From contig CAYWNA010000040.1 in NCBI GenBank assembly GCA_964459305.1, positions 3,305 through 67,304 of the forward strand: 64,000 bases of DNA. The letters are read 5' to 3'. Position numbers and translations under genes: made by a program. The stretch's first letter is position 1; each line of letters begins with the position of its first letter. The stretch is from CAYWNA01 sp964459305 (lineage in GTDB: Bacteria > Planctomycetota > Planctomycetia > Pirellulales > Pirellulaceae). Under the pieces are notes generated by a model. It searched no databases, was not told the DNA's origin, and saw nothing but the letters and a program-made list of their open reading frames with translations. Shown here piece by piece: positions 46,674 through 55,866 of this stretch.

Positions 46674-49340
46674 ATGACGACCGGCAATGACCTTAGAAAA
46701 ACGCCTCTAAACAACTGGCATCGTGATCACGGAGGCAAAATGGCGGAATTCAGCGGTTGGGACCTGCCGCTGCACTACCAACCGGGAATTCTCCAGGAGC
46801 ACTTGGCCACCCGGCGGCACGGAGGGCTGTTCGACATCGGCCACATGGCCCGTTTTCTGGTCACGGGAGCAGACGCCGTCCTGTTTCTGCAGCACGTTCT
46901 GTCCAATAACGTTGAAGCCCTGGCGCCGTGGCAGGCCCAATACACTCTGATTCCCAACGACGCTGGTGGCGCGTTCGACGATGCATATCTGTATCGTTTT
47001 GGCGAGGATGACCTGCTGCTGGTGGTGAATGCAGCGAATCGAGACAAGGATTGGGATCACCTGCAGGGGCGGGCCACGCGTTTTTCGGATGTGGCGATCG
47101 AGGACTGCACCGACCAGTTGGCGATGGTGGCTTTCCAGGGGCCATTGTCCGGACGGATCATGAAGAGCCTGGTCGAAGATGGGGCTCCGCCCGAGCCGTT
47201 TCATAACCGGCTTGCCGAAGTTACCCTTTGCCAGACGAAAGTCCGCGTTGCGAGGACGGGATACACCGGCGAGCCGGTCGGTTTCGAACTGTTCATTCCG
47301 TCGGAGAACGCCGAGTCCGTTTGGTCCGCGTTGCTGGATGCCGGCAAGGACCAGGGCGTTCTGCCCGTGGGCCTGGGGGCGCGGGATACACTGCGACTCG
47401 AAGCCGGTTTTCCGCTCTACGGCCAGGAGCTTGGGCGGGATTCGCAGGGGAACGAGTTGCCCGTTTTTGCCGTCGCGTCGACCCGCAGTGCGGTCAGCTT
47501 CTCCGATCGCAAGGGCGATTTCATTGGCCGAGCTGCGTTGGCGGGACAGTTCGAGGAGCTTCAGAGGCTCCAGAGGAGAGTCGGCGAACCCTCGGATGCA
47601 CTTCCTCGGAGGATTCGCCCGGTAGCGGTGCTGGACCAAAGGATCGCCCGGAACGGCGACGAGATTTTCCTGGGGCCGAAAAAGGTCGGTGTCGTCACCA
47701 GCGGCACGGTGGCACCCTATTGGAAATTCGCGGGTCGCGGCGCCACCATGAAGATTACCGACGAGACGGATCGCCGGGCCATCACCTTGGCCTATGTGGA
47801 CGCCGATTTGCAGCCCGATCAGGAAGTGGAAATCGACGTGCGCGGGCGCCGTCTCAAGGGCCGAATTGTCCACTGGCACGGCCGATCCGAGGCTCCGCCC
47901 TATTTTCACCCCATCCCAGCCGAGGCATTGGAGGGTGAACGGGCACCGGTTGTCGATCGGGGACTCGAAAAGGCCGAGTTGATACTGAAGAAGAGCGTGG
48001 ACAACCACCAGTGGCGGCAACAGCGCTGCATCAATCTGATCCCCTCGGAAATGACACCGTCGCCGCTGGTTCGACTGCTGCAAGTCTCTGACCCAGTGGG
48101 TCGCTACGCCGAGCATAAGCCGCTGCAGGCGGCCTTTGGACAGGATGTCTACTATTATCAAGGCACCCGTCTTATCGAGTGGGCGGAAGAGCGATTGACG
48201 GAAGAGTTGACCGATTACCTCGGCTGTTCCCTCGTCGAAGCCCGCACGATCAGCGGCCAGATGGCGAACCAGACGGTGTTTAGCGGCGTGGTGGACTTCA
48301 AGAATCGGACCGACCGCCGCCGCGAACCCCAGCGCATTCGGCTGGTCTTCAACAATCAGCTTGCTAGAGGCGGTCACCTCAGCTCTCAGCCCATGGGCGC
48401 GCTGCGTGATTACATTGCGAAGGATCCCGTTACCGAACGTTTTGCGGTGGTCAATTTTCCGATCCGGCAAGACAACCCGTATCGAATCGATGTCGAAGAA
48501 ACCGCCAAGCTGCTGGAGCAGACAGACCCGGAATTGATCGTTCTTGGCAAAAGCATGGTGCTCCATCCGGAGCCCGTAGCCGAGATCAGGCGATTGGTCG
48601 AAAGCAAACGCGAGCGGCCGATCATCATGTACGACATGGCGCACGTGCTTGGGCTGGTGGGCTCCCATTTTCAGCAGCCCTTTGCCGAAGGAGCCGACAT
48701 CGTAACGGGCTCGACGCACAAGACGTTCTTCGGCACGCAGCGCGGAATGATCGCCGCCAATTTCGCGCCCGAAACGCCCGGTTACACCCTCTGGAAAGCG
48801 ATCCAGCGACGGGCGTTTCCCGGACATCACAGCAACCACCACTTGGGTACGATGCTCGGGCTGCTGCTGGCCGCCGTGGAAATGAACAGCTTCAAAGACG
48901 ACTACCAACGCCAGGTGATCAGCAATGCCAAGGCTCTTGCGCGGGCGCTGGATGACGAGGGAGTGCGAGTGGAGGGCGATCCGGCCGTGAATTTTACCGA
49001 GACCCATCAGGTGCTGGTGCACGTGGGCTACGCCCGTGGCTGTGAAGCTGCAGAGCACCTAGAGAACAACAACATCATCGTCAACTATCAAGCGCTGCCC
49101 GGCGACGAAAGCTTCACATCCAGTTCGGGTCTGCGGATTGGCGTCTCCGAGATGACTCGCTTCGGAATGAAGGAAGCCGACTTCCAAGCCTTCGCATCCC
49201 TGTTCGCCGACGCCGTGAAGAGCGGCAGCAACGTCGCGGACGAAGTCGCCCGATTCCGAGAGCCATTTCAGACGATGCACTACTGCTTCGACGGCGAGGC
49301 ACTGCGGCAAATGAAAGAGAAACTTCTGGAGACGTTCTAG
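46674..49340 (+). CDS. Fusion of glycine-cleavage T-protein-like and serine hydroxymethyltransferase domains
   Basis: 888 residues from ATG 46674. Residues ~8-410 are a GcvT-type aminomethyltransferase: FSGWDLPLHYQPGILQEH, GLFDIGHMARFLVTGAD, AQYTLIPNDAGGAFDDAYLY, VNAANRDKDW, MVAFQGPLSGRI, ARTGYTGEPVGFELF and the C-terminal GVVTSGTVAPYW. Residues ~425-888 are an SHMT-like PLP enzyme: INLIPSEMTPSPLVRLL, YYYQGTRLIEWAEERL, ARTISGQMANQTVFSG, ARGGHLSSQP, MYDMAHVLGLVGSHFQ and PLP-lysine 683 in TGSTHKTFFGTQRG. The SHMT half departs from bacterial GlyA (the usual GGHLTHG is GGHLSSQ) and looks closer to archaeal types. One protein could make methylene-THF and use it to turn glycine into serine. Confidence 0.88.
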   Translation: MTTGNDLRKTPLNNWHRDHGGKMAEFSGWDLPLHYQPGILQEHLATRRHGGLFDIGHMARFLVTGADAVLFLQHVLSNNVEALAPWQAQYTLIPNDAGGAFDDAYLYRFGEDDLLLVVNAANRDKDWDHLQGRATRFSDVAIEDCTDQLAMVAFQGPLSGRIMKSLVEDGAPPEPFHNRLAEVTLCQTKVRVARTGYTGEPVGFELFIPSENAESVWSALLDAGKDQGVLPVGLGARDTLRLEAGFPLYGQELGRDSQGNELPVFAVASTRSAVSFSDRKGDFIGRAALAGQFEELQRLQRRVGEPSDALPRRIRPVAVLDQRIARNGDEIFLGPKKVGVVTSGTVAPYWKFAGRGATMKITDETDRRAITLAYVDADLQPDQEVEIDVRGRRLKGRIVHWHGRSEAPPYFHPIPAEALEGERAPVVDRGLEKAELILKKSVDNHQWRQQRCINLIPSEMTPSPLVRLLQVSDPVGRYAEHKPLQAAFGQDVYYYQGTRLIEWAEERLTEELTDYLGCSLVEARTISGQMANQTVFSGVVDFKNRTDRRREPQRIRLVFNNQLARGGHLSSQPMGALRDYIAKDPVTERFAVVNFPIRQDNPYRIDVEETAKLLEQTDPELIVLGKSMVLHPEPVAEIRRLVESKRERPIIMYDMAHVLGLVGSHFQQPFAEGADIVTGSTHKTFFGTQRGMIAANFAPETPGYTLWKAIQRRAFPGHHSNHHLGTMLGLLLAAVEMNSFKDDYQRQVISNAKALARALDDEGVRVEGDPAVNFTETHQVLVHVGYARGCEAAEHLENNNIIVNYQALPGDESFTSSSGLRIGVSEMTRFGMKEADFQAFASLFADAVKSGSNVADEVARFREPFQTMHYCFDGEALRQMKEKLLETF

Positions 49341-49392
49341 GGGTCATCCGCAAGACCATCTGGGGCCATTACGGGTCCCTGTGCGTTCCAGC

Positions 49393-50877
49393 TCAAGAAG
49401 TCTCGTCATCGACGGGCGGCAGACTGCGTGGTGGATCGAAGCGCGTTGTGACCCGGGACACGAGCCATATGGCCAATAGCCCAGAAAGCATGGCAAGCGT
49501 GCGGAACGGGAAATGGCAGCCTTCGGGCGTCTGCAAGGGATAGGGTAGAAAGGTCGGCAATCTCAGGTACGGTTCGCCTCCGCCCAGCCGAAGAAACAAA
49601 CTGACCGCTGCCCCCGCCATCGCACCGCAGCGGTTGGCCCGTCGATCAAACAGCGCCATGACCAGTTGCGGAAAGAGGATGCAATAGACCAGATCCGAGC
49701 AAAGGTACCACAACGGGTAGATCCGCTGAACCGACAAAGCCAGCGCGGTGGCAGCCACTCCAACCACAATGATCGCCCCGCGCAACACACGTTGCAGCTC
49801 TCGATTCTCTGCGTGCGGCCGGACAAGGGGGCGGTACACGTTCCAGACGAACATGGACGATGCCGAGAGGACCGACGAATCGACCGAGGACATGACGGCC
49901 GCTGCCACTGCGGCCAGTCCGATCGTCGCCACGGCAGGCGGCGTCAAATCGCGCAGCACGTAAGGCAGAATCAGAGCGGCCGGCGGCGATTCGGCCCGGC
50001 CAACTTCAGACCAATCGGCCACGGCACCAATGGCACCAATCATTACGGCCGGAATGGCCATCACCAGACACGCGAAGCCGGCCAGCACGGAGAGTCGCGC
50101 CGCCGCTCGGGCGTTTGGCGAAGCCAGCACTCGTTGGAAATACACTTGCCAGGGAATGCCGCCCAACATCAAGAGCAAGGCCATATCGCACCACAGCCAA
50201 GTGGCGGTTCCGCGTGGAAACGCGGGCATCTGCTCGACGTACGCATGCCAGACGCGATCCGCACCTCCGCAACGCGCGGCCGCGAAGGGAATGGCGATCA
50301 AGAGGCCGACCAGAATGCAGACAAGCTGCGCCACGTCCGTGTACGCCACCGACCATAGACCACCCACGGCCGTGTAGGCCACGGCCACGGCGGCCGAGAT
50401 GAGGATCGACGTGGTCAAGTCCAACTGTAGCACCGCTCCGAACGTGGTCCCCAAAGCGACAAGAATCGCCCCGCTCCAGAAGACCTCGCCCAGCAGCGCG
50501 GGCACGAACAGCCCGGCGGCGACGCCACGCCCGTAGCGGGCCTCGAACGCGTCGACCATCGTGGTGAAGCCCAGACGCCGCATGCGACCGGCGAAGAACA
50601 GCCCACCCAGAATCAGACTCACAGCATAGCCCCACGGAGCCTGGGCCCAGACAAGCCCCAGCTGCGGGTCATACACGGCTTCCGCGGTTCCATTGATGTA
50701 TCCACCGCCGACCCACGTGGCCGTCAGAGTAAATACACCGACCAAAAGCGGAATGCGGCGATCGGCAAGCATCCAACCCTCGGGCCGGTCCGAAACCAGC
50801 CGCCGACGTCCGGCGTACACGCCGACGCCAAAGATCAACATGTAGAAAACGGCAATGCAGCCCAGTTGAACTACCAA
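49393..50877 (-). CDS. Sodium:solute symporter resembling high-affinity choline transporters (CHT/SLC5A7)
   Basis: 494 residues, starting at TTG 50877 five bases after GAGAGG (no ATG is available near the N-terminus). Thirteen or so membrane helices of the SSS family. Many phrases match the animal choline transporter CHT1 as I remember it: WVGGGYINGTAEAVY, WAQAPWGYAVSLILGGLFFA, LMLGGIPWQVYFQRVL, AAVMSSVDSSVLSASSMF, WYLCSDLVYCILFPQL and LGGGEPYLRLP. Na+-coupled uptake of choline or a related quaternary amine is the best guess. It is convergent with the GcvT-SHMT gene, 52 bp away. Confidence 0.85.
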   Translation of the reverse strand: MVVQLGCIAVFYMLIFGVGVYAGRRRLVSDRPEGWMLADRRIPLLVGVFTLTATWVGGGYINGTAEAVYDPQLGLVWAQAPWGYAVSLILGGLFFAGRMRRLGFTTMVDAFEARYGRGVAAGLFVPALLGEVFWSGAILVALGTTFGAVLQLDLTTSILISAAVAVAYTAVGGLWSVAYTDVAQLVCILVGLLIAIPFAAARCGGADRVWHAYVEQMPAFPRGTATWLWCDMALLLMLGGIPWQVYFQRVLASPNARAAARLSVLAGFACLVMAIPAVMIGAIGAVADWSEVGRAESPPAALILPYVLRDLTPPAVATIGLAAVAAAVMSSVDSSVLSASSMFVWNVYRPLVRPHAENRELQRVLRGAIIVVGVAATALALSVQRIYPLWYLCSDLVYCILFPQLVMALFDRRANRCGAMAGAAVSLFLRLGGGEPYLRLPTFLPYPLQTPEGCHFPFRTLAMLSGLLAIWLVSRVTTRFDPPRSLPPVDDETS

Positions 50878-51123
50878 TACGGCCTCTCAGAATGATCTGG
50901 TCGAATTCGTTTTGTCGCGTCGGTCTGTGGGGAAGCTCTCTCGATTGACCTTGAGCCGACCCTGGCATCTTTTTGTGTGCGCTCTGCTATGATACGAGAA
51001 AACGTGGCCGTTGTGGATCAGCGATGGCTGAACACCCAAACAAACACATTCGAGAAGCCGTGAAGTACGCTCTGCAAGGGTGATATGCGAGCGCACGACT
51101 TTACCCCAGCGTTGCATAAATGT

Positions 51124-51270
51124 CGTGGGATAGGCTTCCAGCCTGTCGGAATTTGCCGTTGATTCAGCCCATACCTGTCCGATCAGTAGACAACACGTTT
51201 CGTGGCGTCTACCGACCGACCAAAAAACGCACTTTGACACTACCATGACAGGCTGGAAGCCTATCCCACG
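51124..51270. repeat. Palindromic MITE-like element with 24-bp arms, long form
   Basis: Arms at 51124-51147 and 51247-51270 are exact reverse complements and are identical to the arms of the element at 45101-45161. The 99-base centre is unique and non-coding. The element lies 33 bp upstream of the short gene at 51303. Confidence 0.9.
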
Positions 51271-51302
51271 AGGAAGAGTCTGCAACTACGGGGTTTACTC
51301 TG

Positions 51303-51563
51303 GTGCTATCCGGAATTACGGAAGTGACCGATGATGCAGCGAACGCCTTCTACGAAGTGGGCTGCGACGATGGCTCTTTTGCGTCTCGTGACGGAATTGC
51401 TTTCATCATGTTCCATCGCGAAGCGCCGACGCTGCGCGAGGCAATTGATTCAGCCATCGCCGACGTCAGGCAGGCCGGGTTCGGGGTACTACGAGTCGAA
51501 ACAGAAGACGCAAACACCGTAACAAAAGTAAATGCCGAACCCCTTGGGGCCGTGAGTGGATGA
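51303..51563 (+). CDS. Small protein of a short conserved family, 5' end possibly lost
   Basis: 86 residues from GTG 51303; no ribosome site is clear. The sequence SGITEVTDDAANAFYEVGCD, then REAPTLREAIDSAIADVRQ and VLRVETEDANTVTKVNAE matches a family of small proteins, common in environmental bacteria, that I recall with a FTxxLSGITE opening. The codons just upstream still read FTLVLSGITE, so similarity continues past the GTG toward the palindrome. The real start may have been lost next to the 51124-51270 element. Function unknown. Confidence 0.5.
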   Translation: MLSGITEVTDDAANAFYEVGCDDGSFASRDGIAFIMFHREAPTLREAIDSAIADVRQAGFGVLRVETEDANTVTKVNAEPLGAVSG

Positions 51564-51615
51564 TCCCTTCTCAACGGCGACCGGATCAACGCAGGCTCGT
51601 ATCGCGACTGGCTCG

Positions 51616-54600
51616 TCACTTGACCATCTGTTTTTTGCCTTCTCCCATCACGACACGGAACCCCACGTTGAAGACGGCGTGGTAGGGTTCGTAGGAGAGT
51701 CGAAAGGCGGAACGGCATCGCTTGGGGCGATCGTACCAGGAGCCGCCGCGGACGACTCGTCGGGAGTGGTTCGTTGAATCGTTGCGTCCATCGTCCTCGC
51801 GGTAGGGGTAGGCTCCGAACGCCGTGCTCGTCCACTCCCAGACGTTGCCGTGCATGTCGTGAAGGCCCCAGGGGTTGGCGTCGTAACGGCCCGCTTCGGT
51901 CGACACGAATCCGTTGTCGTTGAATCGCTCGTCTTTGGGCACCCAGTCGTCGTACTGGTTGGGTTCGGGCACCAAACGCACGTGTACGTAGGTGTCCAGG
52001 GCAAACTCACTCAGCCTGGCGTCGCCCAGATTGGCCAGCTTTGAGTAGTCCGCGTCCGGATCGCCGTACCAGAACGGCGTGGCCGTGCCCGCGCGGCAAG
52101 CGTATTCCCATTGCGCTTCGGTGGGCAGACTGAACTCGCGCCTGGTCTGCCGGCTGAGCCAGCGGCAGAAAGCCATGGCTTTGTTCCACGAAACGCGCAC
52201 CACGGGCTGACGCGGTTGGTTGACCGGATAGCCATGAATGCCAAACTGGTAACCGTGCATCGACTCGACGGTGCTATCGTGGGTTGGATCGAACGTGTTG
52301 AATTGCTCGTTGGTGATTTCGAAACGGCCCATCCAAAAAGGCCTTTCGATCTCGACCATCGTCCGCGGCCGCTCGTCGGGGTGACCGTTCACATCGCCCA
52401 TCACGAACTGCCCCGCGGGAATGCGAACCAACTCCAGTTTCATTCCCTCGCCTACGTCCACGGTTTGCTGCCACGCTCCCATGTCGGCCTGGCGCCGCTG
52501 CGCCTCCGCCGAGTTGAACGGCCATCCGGGACAGTCGATCGGCTGCTCGGCGCGATCCGGTGGCGGTTCGGGCACAATAGGCTGGATATCCGCGGTCGCC
52601 ATCTGCGGAATCTCCTCAGGATTCTCGGCCACACCGGCGTAGCGTTCTCGCATCTCGCAGGCGCGCTGGCTGACGTGCCGGACGGCCGCTTCGCCCACGA
52701 CCTCCGTCCACGATCCGTGATACGGCGCGTTCAAGTCGATCCATGTGACGATCCGATCCCAGGCTTCCGGGCCGAGTTCGACGCCATGATGCCCTTTGCG
52801 CAGTTTCTGGGCCAATTCGGTTGCGTCCGCGTGGAACTCCATGGGCGTGAGCAACCGGATGTTGCTTTCGATGCCCGGCCGGCGCACGTAGCGGTGCAAC
52901 TCGGTATAGGAGACCGAAAACTTGCCGCCAACCTTGGCATTCACATGGCCGGCAATTTTGGAATTCCAGTCGGTGATGATCTTCGTGCCGCGCAGATCGG
53001 CCAACTGACGGCCATCGTCGTGAGGCTGGCCACCGTGGCAGCCAACGCAATACTTGTCCAAGACCGGCTGCACTTCGCGCTGGAAGCTGAATCCGCGCAC
53101 CGCGCCATGCCACGGCGTGATTTCCGAGGGCTTGCGACGGGCGGCGATCGTCTCCCGGTTGACGGTGACCGTGTTCTGCCGCTCGTGGCAGCCGACACAA
53201 GAAAGCACCTCGCCGGGCATCGCCGTGAACCAACTTCGCATCAGTTGCAGGGCCTGCCCCCGTTCGTCCAAGGGTTGCACGGCAATCGGTGTATTTGCCG
53301 GCACGCGGAATAACGCCGATCCGTCGGTTTCCACGGGCACGGTGCCCAGCACCCGCTTGACATCCCACGGACCGTCCATGCCGACGGCTCCCAAGAGCCC
53401 CCCCATGCCACGATAGCTGAAATGATACGTCATCAGCCGCAACCGTGTGACCGTGCCGCGCGGTATGCCCGTCAAGCCGCCGCCGAGATAGATGTCGTTC
53501 AGATAGATCAGCGCATCTTTGCGGGTCAGATCAACCTTGTCAGAGATGACCGGCGGGCGTGGCGTCTTGCGCAGCGGGACCGGCTCGAACATGGCATAGC
53601 CCGGCTCTTCGCACAGCAGCAGCATGTTGTCAAACACGTCGACCAGATAGATACCCCAAAACGAATGCGGCGTGGGCCGAGCGGAGACCAAGAAGTGCTT
53701 CTCGCTCAATGGATACGGATGCAGGAACTGCGGCCAAACACCGTCGGCCAAGTTGTCTTTGATGATCGCTTCGACCTTCTTGCCGCAACCCGGTATCTCC
53801 TGTACCACGCCGTCGGCTTCATGCCGGCCCAAGGCTGGATCGAGGACCAATAGCCGTCCCGACCGCTTCATACCGTGATGGCCGGTCGCGACGCCGACGA
53901 CTTTCGTCGGGTGATCCGGTATGGGACGGGCGTAGAAGAAGGAATTGGTGAAGAACGAATTGCTGCCGTAGTACTCCATCTGCCCCGTGCCGTCGGGGTT
54001 CATGTGGAACAGAATCCGCGAGTTCGAGTGCGGCAGGTCGGTGTATTCCCAACGCAGATACAGGACGCGGCCGTTGTTCAGGACCGTGGGACACCAATTG
54101 TGCTCCTGATCCACGGTCAACTGGCGAATCGAGCCGTCGCGCTCCAGCAGGTAGGAGTTAGTGACGTGCGAACTGCCGTAAACGCAAGGCACGCCGACAA
54201 AGGGGGCTGTGGACGTGAACAGGATCCGGCCGTCTGGCAAGTAGCACGCGTCGTAGTTGTCTACATCGGGTTCGGTGATCAGGGGAATCTCACGCAAGGC
54301 GGAACCGTCAACGCCCATCTCGTGCACCTGCCAGCGGCCGTTCGAGCCGGGCATGGAAAAGAGCATCCTGTCGGCGTCGAAGTGCAGATCCACGTCGCCG
54401 ACGAATCGGTCGCCCTCAGGCTCGAAGAACGCGGTCAGTTTGCCGTCGGGCCGGACTGGGGAAAGGGTGGCGATCTGGTTGTCAAAACCAGTGGCGGGCA
54501 GGCTCGAATTACTCTGCCAATTGGCCGGCAGTCCCAAGTTGCCTACGCCTCGCCTGACCAACAGCAACCGCTCGAAATCCACGAGCGGGTTTGCCAGCAG

Positions 54601-55701
54601 GGCCTCCGCCTTCAGCGCGTCGAATTGCCCAGCGATCTCGTCAAGTTGCTTCAACTGGTCACCGTCCAGGGTGCGCTTGTCAGCAGCCTCGCTGTCCGAC
54701 GAATTCTCGCCGAGCAGCTTGTCGTGGCCTTCCTTGAGGGCCTCCAGGCGCTTCAGATACTCCGGACCGTGCGGATAGCGGGCCTCGAAAGTCTCGATCA
54801 GATCATTGACAGCCATTTCCAGTGCTCGCCACTGGTTGGCGGGAACGCCAGACGCGGCCTTCGACGCGAGGCTCACCGGGCGAAGCACAATTTTCTGCCA
54901 CTTCTCCTTGTCGGCCAAGTACTTGAGGATATTCCCAGTAAGCCGTTCGAGGTTATCTCGGTGAGCGTTATTGGCCAAGGCATAATTGGGCGCTCTCCAT
55001 CCGAGCACGATCACCCGGCCCTTTCCAACCTTGTACTCGGCCAACGGATTTTCGGAGCTGGCATTGGCGCGTGCCAAGAGCATCCCGCGCGTGGGACCGC
55101 CGGAACCGTGGAAGTCGGCGTAGGCCTGATAACCACCGTTGGTCAGAGGTATGACGGTGGCTCCTTCGAAAATGCCCTCGAACGCCAGTCCAGCGAAGAC
55201 AGGGTGCTCTTTGCGAACCGCAACCAGTTTCGCTTGGTAGCCGTCGCTCCCACCATTACCCGTCCGTGGTCGCACCGGCTCGATCCCAAACGTATGGACC
55301 ATGGCCAGCGCCACGCCGGACAGGAAAAGCCCACCACCATCGTCAACGTACTCGCGCAAAGCGCCGATCGTCTTGGGCCGGTACAACGATCCGTTCTGCG
55401 CAGCCGTATCACCCTGATGGTGCCACACAACATCGAACTGATCCAGCGCCACCGTCTGGCCCTGCTCGTTGATAAGCGCACCATCCTCGGCGGGCAGCAG
55501 CAACGTGGCCGAAGTGAGTCTCTCGGCCAACTGCCAAGCCGCCTTGGTCTCGGCACCAAAATTGTCAACAGACGATTCCGGTGCGAGAAAGGCAATGGCT
55601 GGGTCTGCAGCCGACGCGACGCTTGAAGGCATCGGCGTCAATAGACTGAAAAGGACCATTCCCACGGCGATCATCGCAAACCGACGCGTCGCAGCGCTCA
55701 T
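51616..55701 (-). CDS. Secreted multidomain haem protein: ThuA-like, HZS-alpha-like propeller, two CxxCH motifs, FGE-sulfatase
   Basis: 1361 residues from ATG 55701. Signal peptide to about residue 32. Residues ~35-265 are a ThuA/GATase-like fold (FDVVWHHQGD, ALREYVDDGGGLFLSGVAL, GRVIVLGWRAPNY). Residues ~400-830 are a WD40/TolB-like propeller of the hydrazine-synthase-alpha middle-domain type (DACYLPDGRILFTSTAPFVG, NWCPTVLNNGRVLYLRWEYTD, VETDGSALFRVPANTPI). Two c-type haem sites follow, SCVGCHERQ near 834 and YCVGCHGGQ near 884. The C-terminal ~270 residues are an FGE-sulfatase/formylglycine-generating-like domain (RIPAGQFVMGDVNGHPDERP, MGRFEITNEQF, LPTEAQWEYACRAGTATPFW, HDMHGNVWEWTSTAFG, VVRGGSWYDRP). 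Not an anammox enzyme by itself. Confidence 0.88.
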   Translation of the reverse strand: MSAATRRFAMIAVGMVLFSLLTPMPSSVASAADPAIAFLAPESSVDNFGAETKAAWQLAERLTSATLLLPAEDGALINEQGQTVALDQFDVVWHHQGDTAAQNGSLYRPKTIGALREYVDDGGGLFLSGVALAMVHTFGIEPVRPRTGNGGSDGYQAKLVAVRKEHPVFAGLAFEGIFEGATVIPLTNGGYQAYADFHGSGGPTRGMLLARANASSENPLAEYKVGKGRVIVLGWRAPNYALANNAHRDNLERLTGNILKYLADKEKWQKIVLRPVSLASKAASGVPANQWRALEMAVNDLIETFEARYPHGPEYLKRLEALKEGHDKLLGENSSDSEAADKRTLDGDQLKQLDEIAGQFDALKAEALLANPLVDFERLLLVRRGVGNLGLPANWQSNSSLPATGFDNQIATLSPVRPDGKLTAFFEPEGDRFVGDVDLHFDADRMLFSMPGSNGRWQVHEMGVDGSALREIPLITEPDVDNYDACYLPDGRILFTSTAPFVGVPCVYGSSHVTNSYLLERDGSIRQLTVDQEHNWCPTVLNNGRVLYLRWEYTDLPHSNSRILFHMNPDGTGQMEYYGSNSFFTNSFFYARPIPDHPTKVVGVATGHHGMKRSGRLLVLDPALGRHEADGVVQEIPGCGKKVEAIIKDNLADGVWPQFLHPYPLSEKHFLVSARPTPHSFWGIYLVDVFDNMLLLCEEPGYAMFEPVPLRKTPRPPVISDKVDLTRKDALIYLNDIYLGGGLTGIPRGTVTRLRLMTYHFSYRGMGGLLGAVGMDGPWDVKRVLGTVPVETDGSALFRVPANTPIAVQPLDERGQALQLMRSWFTAMPGEVLSCVGCHERQNTVTVNRETIAARRKPSEITPWHGAVRGFSFQREVQPVLDKYCVGCHGGQPHDDGRQLADLRGTKIITDWNSKIAGHVNAKVGGKFSVSYTELHRYVRRPGIESNIRLLTPMEFHADATELAQKLRKGHHGVELGPEAWDRIVTWIDLNAPYHGSWTEVVGEAAVRHVSQRACEMRERYAGVAENPEEIPQMATADIQPIVPEPPPDRAEQPIDCPGWPFNSAEAQRRQADMGAWQQTVDVGEGMKLELVRIPAGQFVMGDVNGHPDERPRTMVEIERPFWMGRFEITNEQFNTFDPTHDSTVESMHGYQFGIHGYPVNQPRQPVVRVSWNKAMAFCRWLSRQTRREFSLPTEAQWEYACRAGTATPFWYGDPDADYSKLANLGDARLSEFALDTYVHVRLVPEPNQYDDWVPKDERFNDNGFVSTEAGRYDANPWGLHDMHGNVWEWTSTAFGAYPYREDDGRNDSTNHSRRVVRGGSWYDRPKRCRSAFRLSYEPYHAVFNVGFRVVMGEGKKQMVK

Positions 55702-55866
55702 ATCGACATCTCCATATCATTACGACCATTGAACTGATGGTGCTTATTGTATCTTCCGATGTCTTGGAAGCCAAAGAGCGATTCAAAATAAGACACCCTT
55801 CTGCCAACATCGACAATGCACCGTCCGCAAAGACCGACGACGGCTCGATTCTCTGTTCGCCGACGC

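Noticed and set aside
46707..49058. 783-residue open frame antisense to the GcvT-SHMT gene
   Set aside because: It is a shadow frame: its translation lacks recognisable domains, and the sense frame has continuous GcvT and SHMT motifs.
51616..55701. Evidence for anammox hydrazine synthase
   Set aside because: Only the alpha-type middle domain is similar; no beta/gamma subunits or hydrazine dehydrogenase are present, and the fused ends are those of other enzymes.
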